Shown here piece after piece: positions 1-8,867 of a stretch of DNA of 34,687 bases. The translations under genes were made by a program, and so were the position numbers. The DNA is from JBLNDG01 sp050261415. GTDB taxonomy: Bacteria > Bacillota > Clostridia > Lutisporales > Lutisporaceae. The stretch is from NCBI GenBank assembly GCA_050261415.1, contig JBLNDG010000178.1, positions 1-34,687 on the forward strand. The letters run 5' to 3'. Under the pieces are notes generated by a model. It was not told the DNA's origin. It did no database searches and was given only the letters and a program-made list of their open reading frames with translations. The first letter of the stretch is position 1; each line of letters opens with the position of its first letter.

Positions 1-63
1 GAAGATGACCATCCTTTTTGAGTATTTTTTTCGCAATTAATATTTTAACAGGATGCCATCTTC
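1..63. terminator. hairpin at left edge, possible terminator
   Basis: Bases 1-7 (GAAGATG) pair with 57-63 (CATCTTC), and the adjacent ATCC at 11-14 pairs with GGAT at 51-54. A T-rich stretch follows on the plus strand. It could be the terminator of a gene lying left of the window. The long loop makes this uncertain. Confidence 0.3.
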
Positions 64-130
64 TTTTCTATTAAATTGGTTGCTTTTCCCACTAAAACCC
101 TACTGTAACTTTACGCTATGATATGCAGAA

Positions 131-157
131 ATATGCCTAGAATGCTGTTAGGCATAT
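131..157 (-). terminator. hairpin overlapping the acetyltransferase stop codon
   Basis: A perfect 9-bp inverted repeat (ATATGCCTA at 131-139, TAGGCATAT at 149-157) with a 9-base loop sits on the stop codon of the leftward gene. It lacks a clean T-run on the minus strand, so termination is only a suggestion. Confidence 0.35.
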
Positions 158-1390
158 AGGTTTTTGTTCTGCCCGGAAAAGTTCGTTTACAACCGGCGTA
201 TATTTTACATCTGATATCTCAGCTAAACCGTATTTCAGCAAAGCTTTAAAATCAACAGCTCCCACAACAATAGAAGAGAAATCCGCTATATCCATGCTTA
301 TTTCTGCTTCATACCCGTTATCTTCCGCTATTCTCGCATTACCATTTTCAAAGTGGACTATCAAGCCTGCATTATTCTCCTCCAGGAAGTTATCCCTTAT
401 GTTCAATCTGAGCCTGCAACTCTGGTTATTGAAGTTATGGCCCTTCATTGCTTCAAATAAACCCCTTACATTTATCACCCTATACATAATGCCGAGCCCT
501 TGTATGTTGCTTTCATGGCATACGGGAGAAAAGATACGGTCTGTGCCGTTACGCGGATCTGACAGCAAATAATGAAAATATTCATCCTGGGTGTTGATTA
601 TTACCCTGTTTATCTGGTCATCCTGGGTATTCAGGAAGGTCATCAGCTCCATAAGTGCTTCTGCGTTTTCATATAGAAGCTCCCTTACCACAATGTTGTG
701 TTTCAGAAAGTTGTCTTCATTCATCTTCTTAAACATGAACACAATATAGCCCTCTATTCTGCCGCCCCTTTTATACACAACTGTATTGTTCTGCGGTATG
801 CCAAGCATATTATTCAGCTCATATTCTTCCCTATCCATCATTCCATTGGTTTTTTCCGCTATTCTGGCATAGCAGTCCAGCATAAGCTGTTTGTCCGTGT
901 CCCCGTAGAACGCAATATGCTCCTTGGAGCCTCCCTTCGGAAAATGTTGAGGCCTTATGCTGTACTGATTCATTTTCGTTCCGAAGCCGAAGCCCATGTT
1001 TTTGTAAAAATCAGGCCTGAAAGGATACAATACCACTATAGGGGTATTCCTTTCCCTATAATGCTTCAGGAAATAGGACACAATACCCTTCGCAACTTTT
1101 TCCTTCTTATGCGCCAAATCAACCGCAACAAGGGCCAACCCGCCTGCATCAACCTTAACAGAATGCATTTTCATCCTGAAATCATGAAAACGCATCCCCC
1201 CTAAGAGCTGTCCATCCCGGAAAAGTCCGTAGGAATTTGTCTTTTCATCCTCGTTCTGGATCTTTATCAAGCGTTCTTCGAACCTTAGCCTGTCCTCGGC
1301 AGTATTAAGCCCTATATGCGGATACGCATTGGCGGCTATTTCCACAAACTGCCTGAAATCTTCATCCCTTAGTTTTCTCACAATCTCCAT
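137..1390 (-). CDS. Eis-like GNAT N-acetyltransferase
   Basis: This gene encodes a cytoplasmic acetyl-CoA-dependent N-acetyltransferase of the Eis type, in which a duplicated GNAT fold is followed by an SCP2-like C-terminal domain. Relatives acetylate amines including aminoglycosides, but the substrate here is unknown. The product is about 417 residues, normal for the family. The N-terminal part has the expected GNAT pattern (GGMRFHDFRM, then a valine-rich strand before a basic turn and the PIVVLYPFRPDFYKNMGFGF segment), and the last ~100 residues resemble the SCP2-like domain. I chose the ATG at 1390 because AGAGGGG lies 9 bases upstream and the protein then begins MEIVRKL, as family members do. 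An upstream in-frame ATG at 1459 would add 23 residues that do not look like the family. No operon partner is visible. Confidence 0.85.
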   Translation of the reverse strand: MEIVRKLRDEDFRQFVEIAANAYPHIGLNTAEDRLRFEERLIKIQNEDEKTNSYGLFRDGQLLGGMRFHDFRMKMHSVKVDAGGLALVAVDLAHKKEKVAKGIVSYFLKHYRERNTPIVVLYPFRPDFYKNMGFGFGTKMNQYSIRPQHFPKGGSKEHIAFYGDTDKQLMLDCYARIAEKTNGMMDREEYELNNMLGIPQNNTVVYKRGGRIEGYIVFMFKKMNEDNFLKHNIVVRELLYENAEALMELMTFLNTQDDQINRVIINTQDEYFHYLLSDPRNGTDRIFSPVCHESNIQGLGIMYRVINVRGLFEAMKGHNFNNQSCRLRLNIRDNFLEENNAGLIVHFENGNARIAEDNGYEAEISMDIADFSSIVVGAVDFKALLKYGLAEISDVKYTPVVNELFRAEQKPICLTAF

Positions 1391-1558
1391 AATATTTAAC
1401 CCCTCTACATTATTTTTTATTTCCCGGGAAATATCTACATATTTCGCGCTATTATTCATTCTATTTCCTATGTTTTCGGGGATATTAAACCGTACATTCC
1501 GCTCTATTATTTTTAATTTTAGCAGAGTGGAGTTCAGTTTTAAAGTAGAATATATGAA

Positions 1559-1582
1559 AGGCCGGGGGTTATGCCCCGGCCT
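1559..1582 (-). terminator. intrinsic terminator-like hairpin
   Basis: The arms AGGCCGGGG (1559-1567) and CCCCGGCCT (1574-1582) form a very stable 9-bp stem directly after the beta-propeller gene. On the minus strand a short T-rich tract (TTTCATAT) follows. It most likely ends transcription of that gene. Confidence 0.6.
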
Positions 1583-1593
1583 CGTGGGTGATT

Positions 1594-3882
1594 TTACGGT
1601 ATCAACAAAGAGCCCTTTTCCTTCATGTCACTAATTCCGATTGCTTTTATCATTCCTCCGGAAAGTGTATAGATGTTATCTCCGATGTATATTATTCTGT
1701 CTATGTTCTTGTTGCTGTCATACCAGTAATCCCCTGCTTTACTGTATTCCTCTTCGCTTATGTGGGAAATCTTCCCCTTCAGCTTAAAGCCGTTTTCAAG
1801 GTCTATATTATATATATAGGCACCTTGGAATGTGAAGCTTCCATATACAGGCATACCGTTTTCCTCGTTCTTTTTCTGGCCCTGCACTTCCGCAACCGTT
1901 ATGGGGAATGCAAGCAGATTCTTGTCCTTTGAGAACAAGAGAGCTTTATGATTTCTTAGAAGTTCTGAATCAGTACCTCTGTCCCCAATGGTTTCCTTGA
2001 ACTCTTCCTTAGGATTCTGCACATCTGTTACATCAAATATAGCCATTTTCATTCCCAGATAATATGCCGTGCTTCCTGTTATATTTCCCGACTGGTCTTT
2101 GTGGACTACTTCTACAGAATCCTTGCCGAAGCCTATTATATGGTTTTCGTCATAAGGATGGAGGTAATCACTGTAGCCCGGAATCTTAAGTTTTCCAAGT
2201 ATCCTGGGCTTGCCGGCATCTTTCAGGTCTATGACAAACAGAGGATCAACCTTTTTATAGGTTACCATGTATGCCCTGTCACCCATGAACCTGACGGAAT
2301 AGATTTTTTCTCCGGGTGCTATATCTTCCAGCTTCCCGTGAATATTCAAATCCGGATCAAGTATATATAGGTTATTCTTGGAGGTGTTCTCATCTGTCCT
2401 CCAGACCTCACCCTTTGTTGTAGCTATCCGGAAAAAGCCTTCGTTTTCATCCATGGAAAACTGGTTCAGTATTGAGCCCTGAACCTTGCCTTTCCCTGTG
2501 TAATCAAGCTTTCCATTATTTAAAGCAAATCTGTAGACTACAGTCTCCCTGTCCGGGAAGCTCATTACAGTGGTTTTTGGTGCTGCTGAATCATATATTA
2601 CCGGGTCCTTTCCGTTTATCGGGACTATATTATTCTTGGTAACCGCTACGTAGAGGTTTTGTTCCGATGCATATACGCTTTGCCCGGAGCCGAGATATGT
2701 GGATACATTTACCCCTTCTGCCGGAGCGTCCAAGTCCAGACCTGCTGCAATCATATAGCTAAGCTCTATGGAATCCGGGAAATATGAGATTTTGTCATAG
2801 TCAATTTCTACAGGCTCCTCCTTTACTGCCGAATCTCTGTAGAAAGGCCTGTGGCAGTAACCTATATACTTATTTGATATAAGGTAGATTTTTGAGCCTA
2901 TTTTTCTGGAAGACAGGTAGTTGCCTTCAAGCTCAATCTCTCTCAGTTTTTTTATTTCATCCTTGTTGGTGATGTCATATATAAGCAGCTTTACGGTTTC
3001 ATTGCTGTTATAATAATGGAACCCGGGCATCAATGGCTTTTCCTCCGGTTTGTACACGGGAATATCCATATTTGAAATTCCGATAACCGTAAGATACTTT
3101 TCGTCCAGATAAATCTCAACAGGATACATCTGCTCTTTTTCCAGATCGATAATCTTCCTGATTTTCATTTTGTCTGCCGGATATGCTTCTGCTGCAACTA
3201 TCCTGTTGCCGTTGACCTGATAAATGTATTTACCGTCTGTTTTAACTATATCTGCTTCATCAACACCTTTAACCTGAACGTTGGTAGTTGAATACTGCTC
3301 TGCCTGGTCAGGCGCTGCTGATGCAGCCTGCACTGCCGCCCCGTCAATTGCTTTTGCAGCTTCGTTAAAAATGGGGATACCCGCACGTTTTTTTACTCCA
3401 TAGTTGTAATAGTTGTTTGCAGTAACCGTTTCCTTCAGTATCTTCTGCAGTTTTTCCTCAGTGCCGACCTTGGGTAAAATATCAACAGCTTTTGCTATGG
3501 TAAAATTCAATTTTATACCGTCATTCAGTGTCTTTCCCGATGTATAACTCACTGCTTTTCTTATATACAAAGTATAGGTTTCGCCGGGTTTGTAGCTGAC
3601 AAGCGGAGAAATCAGAATAGATTTCCCATCCTTCCCCAGCTCCCTGGAAATCTGTACTTTGCTGCCGGAGCCGTCCGTTACATAAATATTGCTCCTGTTT
3701 ACGGTAACCGCTGATACCGGTTCATCAAAGGGTATGCTGATGATAATATTGCCTGACACTGCTGTTCTGGCAGGCAGTTCCACAAAGGTGTCATTCCTGG
3801 CAAAGGCGAACAACGGTAAGGATATGCAAATAATCAGTATTGCAAGCAATACCCTTTTGGCTTGTTTTCCATAATCCTTCAT
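1594..3882 (-). CDS. secreted beta-propeller domain protein
   Basis: The product is a 762-residue exported protein. Residues 1 to about 29 form a signal peptide (basic start, then a LLAILIICISLPLFAFA core). Residues ~35-130 resemble an SbsA/Big_5-type Ig-like domain, with a VSAVTVNRSNIYV strand pattern ending in a TIAKAV segment. The remaining ~550 residues match the secreted C-terminal beta-propeller family (PF09826/COG4880 type), with repeated blades containing phrases such as VKTDGKYIYQVNGNRIVAAE and SVRFMGDRAYMVTYKKVDPL. The molecular role of this family is not established; an extracytoplasmic binding or sensory role is inference. The start ATG is preceded by AAGGTGATG. Upstream lies an ECF-sigma-like promoter, which fits an envelope-stress or cell-surface function. 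It is transcribed alone and ends at a strong hairpin. Confidence 0.85.
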   Translation of the reverse strand: MKDYGKQAKRVLLAILIICISLPLFAFARNDTFVELPARTAVSGNIIISIPFDEPVSAVTVNRSNIYVTDGSGSKVQISRELGKDGKSILISPLVSYKPGETYTLYIRKAVSYTSGKTLNDGIKLNFTIAKAVDILPKVGTEEKLQKILKETVTANNYYNYGVKKRAGIPIFNEAAKAIDGAAVQAASAAPDQAEQYSTTNVQVKGVDEADIVKTDGKYIYQVNGNRIVAAEAYPADKMKIRKIIDLEKEQMYPVEIYLDEKYLTVIGISNMDIPVYKPEEKPLMPGFHYYNSNETVKLLIYDITNKDEIKKLREIELEGNYLSSRKIGSKIYLISNKYIGYCHRPFYRDSAVKEEPVEIDYDKISYFPDSIELSYMIAAGLDLDAPAEGVNVSTYLGSGQSVYASEQNLYVAVTKNNIVPINGKDPVIYDSAAPKTTVMSFPDRETVVYRFALNNGKLDYTGKGKVQGSILNQFSMDENEGFFRIATTKGEVWRTDENTSKNNLYILDPDLNIHGKLEDIAPGEKIYSVRFMGDRAYMVTYKKVDPLFVIDLKDAGKPRILGKLKIPGYSDYLHPYDENHIIGFGKDSVEVVHKDQSGNITGSTAYYLGMKMAIFDVTDVQNPKEEFKETIGDRGTDSELLRNHKALLFSKDKNLLAFPITVAEVQGQKKNEENGMPVYGSFTFQGAYIYNIDLENGFKLKGKISHISEEEYSKAGDYWYDSNKNIDRIIYIGDNIYTLSGGMIKAIGISDMKEKGSLLIP

Positions 3883-3940
3883 GGGTTCATCACCTTCCTG
3901 GCATATTTTCCGTAAAATACGATTATTTTACATCCACTTG

Positions 3941-3969
3941 TTAGACGTATTCTCTAGGATATAGTTCCC
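3941..3969 (-). promoter_or_regulatory. ECF-sigma-type promoter with downstream palindrome
   Basis: On the minus strand GGGAAC (3964-3969) is followed after 16 bases by CGTCTAA (3941-3947), the -35/-10 style of many ECF sigma factor promoters in Firmicutes. The predicted start is near 3934, about 50 bases before the beta-propeller ATG. Just downstream, GTAAAATA (3912-3919) and TATTTTAC (3924-3931) form a perfect 8-bp inverted repeat around CGAT, which could be an operator or a 5'-end hairpin. Confidence 0.5.
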
Positions 3970-4149
3970 TTATTTTTTATATGTATCCTGAAAATTTGAG
4001 CAGCAAAAAACCGGCATATAAACAAATGGTCTGTATACCAAATAATAATATCCTGTTATACATACCGTTTGCTTTTATATTCTCTTACATAACAAAAGCA
4101 GCCATTTATATATGAGCATCTTATAGAAAGATTGCACATGGAACTTGAG

Positions 4150-4254
4150 TTGCGAATTCTTAGAAACAGCAGTGAGCGAAACACGAGGTTGAGCTAGCTT
4201 TTCGGGGCTCGGAGCCCCTTTCTTTAGTGGTCACATTTTTCTTAGGATTCTAAA
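4150..4254. repeat. foldable intergenic element with imperfect terminal inverted repeats
   Basis: This element occupies most of a 437-base gene-free stretch (3883-4319). The outer arms at 4150-4166 and 4238-4254 are complementary at 13 of 17 positions. GTGA at 4172-4175 can pair with TCAC at 4231-4234. The centre holds a strong hairpin, GGGGCT-CGG-AGCCCC (4204-4218), followed by TTTCTTT. The nested architecture suggests a dispersed palindromic repeat or a small RNA. No copy is seen elsewhere in this window, so the repeat label is inference. Confidence 0.35.
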
Positions 4255-4319
4255 CTTAGTATCCATCAAGATTTCTATACCAATGCCAAGCTATACATGG
4301 CTGCCTTATATGAACCTTG

Positions 4320-5363
4320 TTATTCCATATATATCTTTATATCCACATTGAAATTAGGCAAAAGAAAGCTGCCCTTGTTGTCTATTGATATTTCCACAGG
4401 TACTACTGTTTCACCGTTTTGTTCCACAGCCCTGTTTGATATGCTTGTCACCTTTCCCTTATACTGCTTGCTCTTGTCTGCCACAGGTGTTATTTCCACA
4501 TTTGCACCGAGCTTTACATCCTTTATGAATTCCTCCGCAACATCGGCCTTTACTACCATGGTATCGAGATTCATTATGCTGAGGACTTTATTGAAGGAGC
4601 TTAAAGTATCACCCGGCTTGCAGCCTATTTCATATACAATTCCATTGTCTATATCGGATATTATGTTGTTTTCTGATATATAGGCCTTACCGATATTGCT
4701 CTTCATCTGATTCAGCTCATTCTGTATTGTAGCAGTTTTTTCATTTTGTATTGCTATGCTGTCCGAAACATCCTTGTTCCCAAGCTTTTTTTCATGCAGC
4801 ATTATATCCAGGTTATATTTAATATCTTCTGCATTCTTTCTCTTTTCATCTACGGATTTTACAAACTCATCATAATCATATTTTGAAACGGCGCCGGTCT
4901 TATAAAGCTTTTCCTGGGCCTCCAGGTCCTTGGAAGCTTTCTGCAGCAAGTCATTCGCATAGTTCAGGTCGTTTACCAATTTTTTAATATCGGGATCAGT
5001 GTTCTTATCCAGCTGCTCCTCAATAAGCTTGCTTTGGAGTTTATCCGCTTCGAGCCTTGAAATGTTGAGTTCATGCTCCTTGCTTTTTATCTGTTCCAGA
5101 TAGTTTTTCATATCCAGTACAATCAGAACATCGCCTTTTTTTACACGCTGGCCATCCTTGGCTTTGACCTCTATTACCGGAGCACTGAAATCCACGTTTA
5201 TATTTTCGATATCATTAACCTCAACAGTCCCAAAAGCCTCAACAGTTTTTTTAAGCTCAGGAGTCGGCGTTACCTGTGCAGCGGCGTCATTCGCAGGTTT
5301 ACTACAAGCTGCAGTTGTTGCCATAACTCCAACTAAAGCAAAAATAAGTAGTTTTTTCTTCAT
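4320..5363 (-). CDS. HlyD/MacA-like efflux adaptor lipoprotein
   Basis: This is a membrane-anchored adaptor of an ABC efflux system, about 347 residues. It begins with a lipoprotein signal peptide ending in a TTAACS lipobox. A short biotinyl-lipoyl-like half domain follows (APVIEVKAKDGQRVKKGDVLIVLD, residues ~65-90), then a long coiled coil (~90-215), and then the second lipoyl half and beta-barrel (IVYEIGCKPGDTL onwards; VADKSKQYKGKVTSISNRAV). This order matches MacA/HlyD-family adaptors. The ATG at 5363 overlaps the stop of the ATPase remnant as TAATG, so translational coupling supports this start over an upstream GTG. It is the last gene of a permease-ATPase-adaptor operon. The adaptor itself is intact even though its two partners are broken, so it is probably an orphan or on its way to loss. 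Confidence 0.85.
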   Translation of the reverse strand: MKKKLLIFALVGVMATTAACSKPANDAAAQVTPTPELKKTVEAFGTVEVNDIENINVDFSAPVIEVKAKDGQRVKKGDVLIVLDMKNYLEQIKSKEHELNISRLEADKLQSKLIEEQLDKNTDPDIKKLVNDLNYANDLLQKASKDLEAQEKLYKTGAVSKYDYDEFVKSVDEKRKNAEDIKYNLDIMLHEKKLGNKDVSDSIAIQNEKTATIQNELNQMKSNIGKAYISENNIISDIDNGIVYEIGCKPGDTLSSFNKVLSIMNLDTMVVKADVAEEFIKDVKLGANVEITPVADKSKQYKGKVTSISNRAVEQNGETVVPVEISIDNKGSFLLPNFNVDIKIYME

Positions 5364-5565
5364 TATCCCCACACTTTCCCATCTCTCACGTTTATTGTCC
5401 TGTTGCCATATTCTGCAGCTTCCTTTGAATGGGTTACCTGCACTATGGTTTTACCTTTTTCTTTGTTTATCCTCTGCAAAAGCATCATTACTTCAGTACC
5501 TCAACCTCAACCTCTCCCAATTTGAACGCCTTATACAGGTTCCTGGCTTCTATGATTGCTTCCAT
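5363..5565 (-). pseudogene. ABC transporter ATPase, core deleted
   Basis: Only the two ends of a MacB/LolD-type ABC ATPase remain. The start (ATG at 5565, RBS AAAGGAGTG) encodes MEAIIEARNLYKAFKLGEVE and runs to VEVLK before a stop. The tail, in another frame, encodes LLQRINKEKGKTIVQVTHSK followed by EAAEYGNRTINVRDGKVWG, the H-loop region and C-terminus of such ATPases. Walker A, the Q-loop, the LSGGQ signature and Walker B, roughly 150-170 codons, are absent. This is a clear internal deletion rather than a sequencing error. The surviving stop codon still overlaps the start of the adaptor gene, preserving the original operon join. It cannot hydrolyse ATP. Confidence 0.85.
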
Positions 5566-5609
5566 CTAATTGTTTACACTCCTTTTGACTGTTTATAGCT
5601 AATATATTG

Positions 5610-8107
5610 CTATTCATACTTTATCGCCTCAATTATGTTCAGCCTGGAGGACTTTAGAGCAGGGCTCACTGACGCTACCAGACTTGCTGCCGCTCCTCCG
5701 AGCATGGAACTTATAATAAACGCTGCCGAATAGTGCACGCCTATCGGTATGTCGATAGCTCTCATCAGGTATGGTATAAGGGACACCATTATAACCCCCG
5801 ATAGAGCCCCTACAGAGCCCCCTATAAGGCCTCCAGACAGAGCTTCAATGAAAATCATCTTGATAATCTGCAGCTTACTCATTCCGGCAGACCAAAACAT
5901 TGCCAGAGCCCGCTTTCTCTCCATAAAGCTTGTCGCAAAGTTGTTGACTACGCCGAATATCCCGATTACCATTGCAATAACCGAGAACAGCTTGAATATG
6001 TTGAACAACGAAGCATTGGATTCATTATTAAGTCTTTCCATTTCGTTAATCGTTGTAATGTATATATTCTGATTCTTAAAAACCTCCTTAATGGATTCCT
6101 GAACAGCCTCAGGTGCCTTTGAAGTTTTCACCAGAATGTCCGTAAAATATTTTATCTGCATGTCGGATTTCAAATAGCGGTCTGAGATGAGAGCCAGCTG
6201 GCCGTTGTACATCATGGTCTCGCAGAGGCCTATCACTTTGTAAGCCCTACCTCCCACCTTTGTCTTCAGTGCTATTTGATCCCATATATCCACCCCGAAC
6301 TTATATTTCAGAGCATTACTTATTATTATGTTCCTGTCCGAATCCAACTCCTGCAGGAGCTTTTTCCGGTCACCCATTATGCCTGTATCCAGGTAATCCA
6401 AAAATTTATCTGTATCGGTACCATATACCACCACTATCCTATTCTTTCCATCAGCAAGTTCAACATTATACGCCTGCCTGCTGCCATACACATCCGCAAC
6501 CCCGTCTACAGTCTCCACCAGTTTGAGCTTTTGTCTGTCGGAATCCGGAATGCCGACTTGTATGTCGTAATTGAAGGTCCTGTAGGCATTGCCGACCTCC
6601 TTGGTTACGCTATAGCTGATGGTGCTTATTAGCAGTAGCGCTGATATTCCCATGGCCAGAAGGGATATATTATTCAAAACGCTTTTATTCTCTTTCAGGT
6701 TTTTTGCTGCCAATACTCCTTCATTTCCAAATACATATGTATAAATTCTTTCTAAAAGCTTGATAAAACCTGCTGTCAGGAAGGGTATCAGCAATATCAC
6801 CAATATAGACGAAAAAATCAAACAAAGCATGTCAACTACTATCTCAAATTCCCTGGGTATTACCCTGGGAAGTATAACTGAAGCCGTGAGCAGAACCAAC
6901 CCGGACACAAGCTTTAAAGTTCCCTTTTTTCTGATATTTTCAACCTTGTTTAAAACAATATCCTTTACCGATATCTTGGAAACCCTGATTATAGGAATAA
7001 TCGAGCTTACTACGAGCAGCAGCACCGCCATAAGGAATGCCACAACAAGCTGCGCTGCCGTAAATTCAACATCGGCAGTAAAACCGGCTCCTCTGTCGGC
7101 CGCAGTCAGTATCATGCCCATCATCAGGTGCAGCACCCCAACTCCTAAGAAACATCCCAATACACCGCCCACCGCTCCGTATAGGATACTCTCCATAATC
7201 AGTACCAAATCGGTCATTCTCTTTGTAGCTCCAATACTCCTGAAGGTTCCTATTATAGGGAGCATCTCCGTGGTTATTACCCTGAAGGATGTGTATATGG
7301 TAAATACACTGATAAGGAGGACAATTACCACCATCATCATGAAAGAAACCTTGAAGGAATTCGCTCCCCGTCTTATATCCTCTTCCGGTATGGATTCCAC
7401 TACACTATACCGCCTGTATGCCTTGGAGATGCTCTCTATAAGCTCCTGCCTGCGCGAAGAATCTACAGGTTTCATGTAAATAGCCGAAACCTGACCCTTC
7501 ACCCCATAGACAGCAGCCAGAGTATCCTTCGGCACTACGGCATTTCATTACGTCCATCCTCCAAAAAAATCCCTTTTGGTGCAGCGATACCGGAAACTAC
7601 AAACCTGTATTTAACCTTATTTATCTCTATTTCCACCGGATCACCCGGGTTAAAGCCGTATTTTGAAGCGGTGGTACTGTTTATAATTATTTTTTTCCCG
7701 CTGAAAGGATAAAGACTGTAGTTTTTCTCAAGATAAACAGGATTCATCTGCTGCAGTTCATCGATATCATAGCCGTGCAGATTGATTTTTACTGTCTCCT
7801 TCTGGTTATGTTCATAAACCCCAATACCCTCTACCACGCCTACTATATATTCCATATCAGTGCTGAAGCGCTGGACTCCGGCAGTCGTAACGTATCTGGA
7901 GGGTGACTTCTCATTGGGATAAACCGAAATCTCCGAAGTACCTACTGAATTTCTGATCCTGTCAACAATAATCTTCTCCACAGAACCCGACATCGCCCCG
8001 GAAGCAAAAAAAAGTGCAGACGACATCATTATGGAAAACAGAATGAGAAAAGTCCTGAATTTCTTTTCTCTAATGCTTCTTAGAGTAAATCTAAATATTA
8101 CGCCCAT
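5610..8107 (-). pseudogene. MacB/FtsX-type ABC permease, frameshifted
   Basis: This would be an ABC-transporter membrane subunit of about 830 residues with duplicated FtsX domains. The first piece (8107 to 7535) starts at an ATG preceded by GAGGTG and holds TM1 plus much of the extracellular domain (FRTFLILFSIMMSSALFFAS). The second piece (7535 to 5610) carries the remaining FtsX segments (VSFMMMVVIVLLISVFTIYT; FSVIAMVIGIFGVVNNFATS) and ends LNIIEAIKYE, typical of FtsX permeases. At the junction, inserting one G into GAAATGCCGTAGTGCC restores EMAVVPKDTL and one continuous protein, so a single-base deletion near 7535 explains the split. A sequencing error is possible, but the neighbouring ATPase carries a large deletion, so decay of the whole transporter is likelier. 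The export substrate is unknown. Confidence 0.85.
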
Positions 8108-8194
8108 ATGACACCTCAAAATCCAATTGTTGGAATCTATCCCAAAAGTATATACGAAAGAGTATTTGAAAAGTCTGCAAGAAATGCAAAAAAA

Positions 8195-8267
8195 GAAAAG
8201 CTATGGGGGAGATACCAATAGCTTATAAAATAGCTGGGTATATATATAACCGCATAAGCGGCTATAT
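8195..8267 (-). promoter_or_regulatory. leader with terminator-like hairpin upstream of the ABC operon
   Basis: This sits in a gene-free stretch (8108-8538) that forms the ~250-base 5' leader of the ABC operon. On the minus strand, GCTAT-TGG pairs with CC-ATAGC (8200-8222), immediately followed by TTTTCTTTTTTT, an intrinsic terminator shape. Upstream in the RNA is a competing stem ATATA-CCGC/GCGG-TATAT (8244-8267) whose ATAGC could alternatively pair with GCTAT of the terminator region. Earlier leader hairpins include ATTTGT-TTCAGT-ACAAAT. Transcription attenuation of an efflux operon is inferred. Confidence 0.45.
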
Positions 8268-8361
8268 TACACATTAAGATTTATTTGTACTGAAACAAAT
8301 GAATTATTTAATTCTACAAGCTTCAAGTTTTTGAATTTTGTAAAATTAATAAACTGAATTT

Positions 8362-8390
8362 ATTATACTACGCGTATCGGGAACTGTCAA
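8362..8390 (-). promoter_or_regulatory. consensus sigma-A promoter of the ABC operon
   Basis: The minus strand reads TTGACA (8385-8390), 17 bases, TATAAT (8362-8367), a perfect match to the housekeeping consensus. The spacer contains ACGCGT, a 6-bp palindrome that could be part of an operator. The predicted start is near 8355, leaving a leader of about 250 bases. Confidence 0.75.
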
Positions 8391-8473
8391 CCTGTTTTTA
8401 GAATTTGGCGCAAATATTGCAGTTTTATTATTCACCCAATTCATCCTGCAAAAAGTAATAAAAAATTAAAAAA

Positions 8474-8489
8474 GGGGTAAAAAAACCCC
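8474..8489 (-). terminator. terminator of the Spo0E-like gene
   Basis: GGGGT (8474-8478) pairs with ACCCC (8485-8489), and the minus strand continues with TTTTTTAA. It lies about 50 bases past the stop of the leftward Spo0E-like gene. Confidence 0.5.
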
Positions 8490-8538
8490 CTCCCCATTTT
8501 TAGACACGCGCGGCAAAAGCAACTCCGCCATGCACCAG

Positions 8539-8745
8539 CTAATTAGATTCTATTCTATTATTAGGCCTTATGACATTGTGTCTTTTCTTACCCAGCACCC
8601 TGTAATACTGGATAAGGACCTTGTCCAGAGCTTCACTGACCCTTACCACTTCAGGGTCCACAAGCTCCCTGGGACCTTCTACAAGATCCTTCAGATCCGA
8701 ACGCAGTTCTTCGATCTTTACTGTTAATACTTTTATCTTTTCCAT
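8539..8745 (-). CDS. Spo0E-family aspartyl-phosphate phosphatase
   Basis: This is a 68-residue helical-hairpin protein of the Spo0E-like family, small cytoplasmic phosphatases that remove phosphate from Spo0A~P and so delay sporulation. The family hallmark S-x-x-L-D is present (VSEALDKVLIQYYRVL), preceded by the usual first helix (IKVLTVKIEELRSDLKDLVE) and the DPEVV turn. The start is set at the ATG at 8745, with AAAGGATG 8 bases upstream; upstream TTG codons in frame are less likely. It is transcribed alone with its own terminator. Its presence indicates a spore-forming lineage. Which response regulator it acts on cannot be told from sequence. Confidence 0.8.
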   Translation of the reverse strand: MEKIKVLTVKIEELRSDLKDLVEGPRELVDPEVVRVSEALDKVLIQYYRVLGKKRHNVIRPNNRIESN

Positions 8746-8807
8746 CAGCAAACATCCTTTAAGGCTTTTTCTTTTTTGATTATTTAGATATATTCTATGC
8801 GCAAAAA

Positions 8808-8834
8808 AAATTTCCTCTAATTTTGAGGAAATTT
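8808..8834 (-). terminator. intrinsic terminator after the SagB-type gene
   Basis: AAATTTCCTC (8808-8817) and GAGGAAATTT (8825-8834) form a perfect 10-bp stem, and on the minus strand it is followed by a run of T. It lies just past the nitroreductase stop. Confidence 0.8.
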
Positions 8835-8867
8835 TTTAACTTTTACCAAATTACTACACCACATTTG

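Noticed and set aside
6760..7479. Plus-strand frame of 239 codons inside the ABC permease
   Set aside because: Antisense shadow of the FtsX permease with low-complexity Thr/Ile/Ser text.
8155..8295. 46-codon hydrophobic frame in the ABC leader (minus strand, ATG near 8275)
   Set aside because: It spans the attenuator and would be an attractive leader peptide, but no ribosome binding site precedes it.
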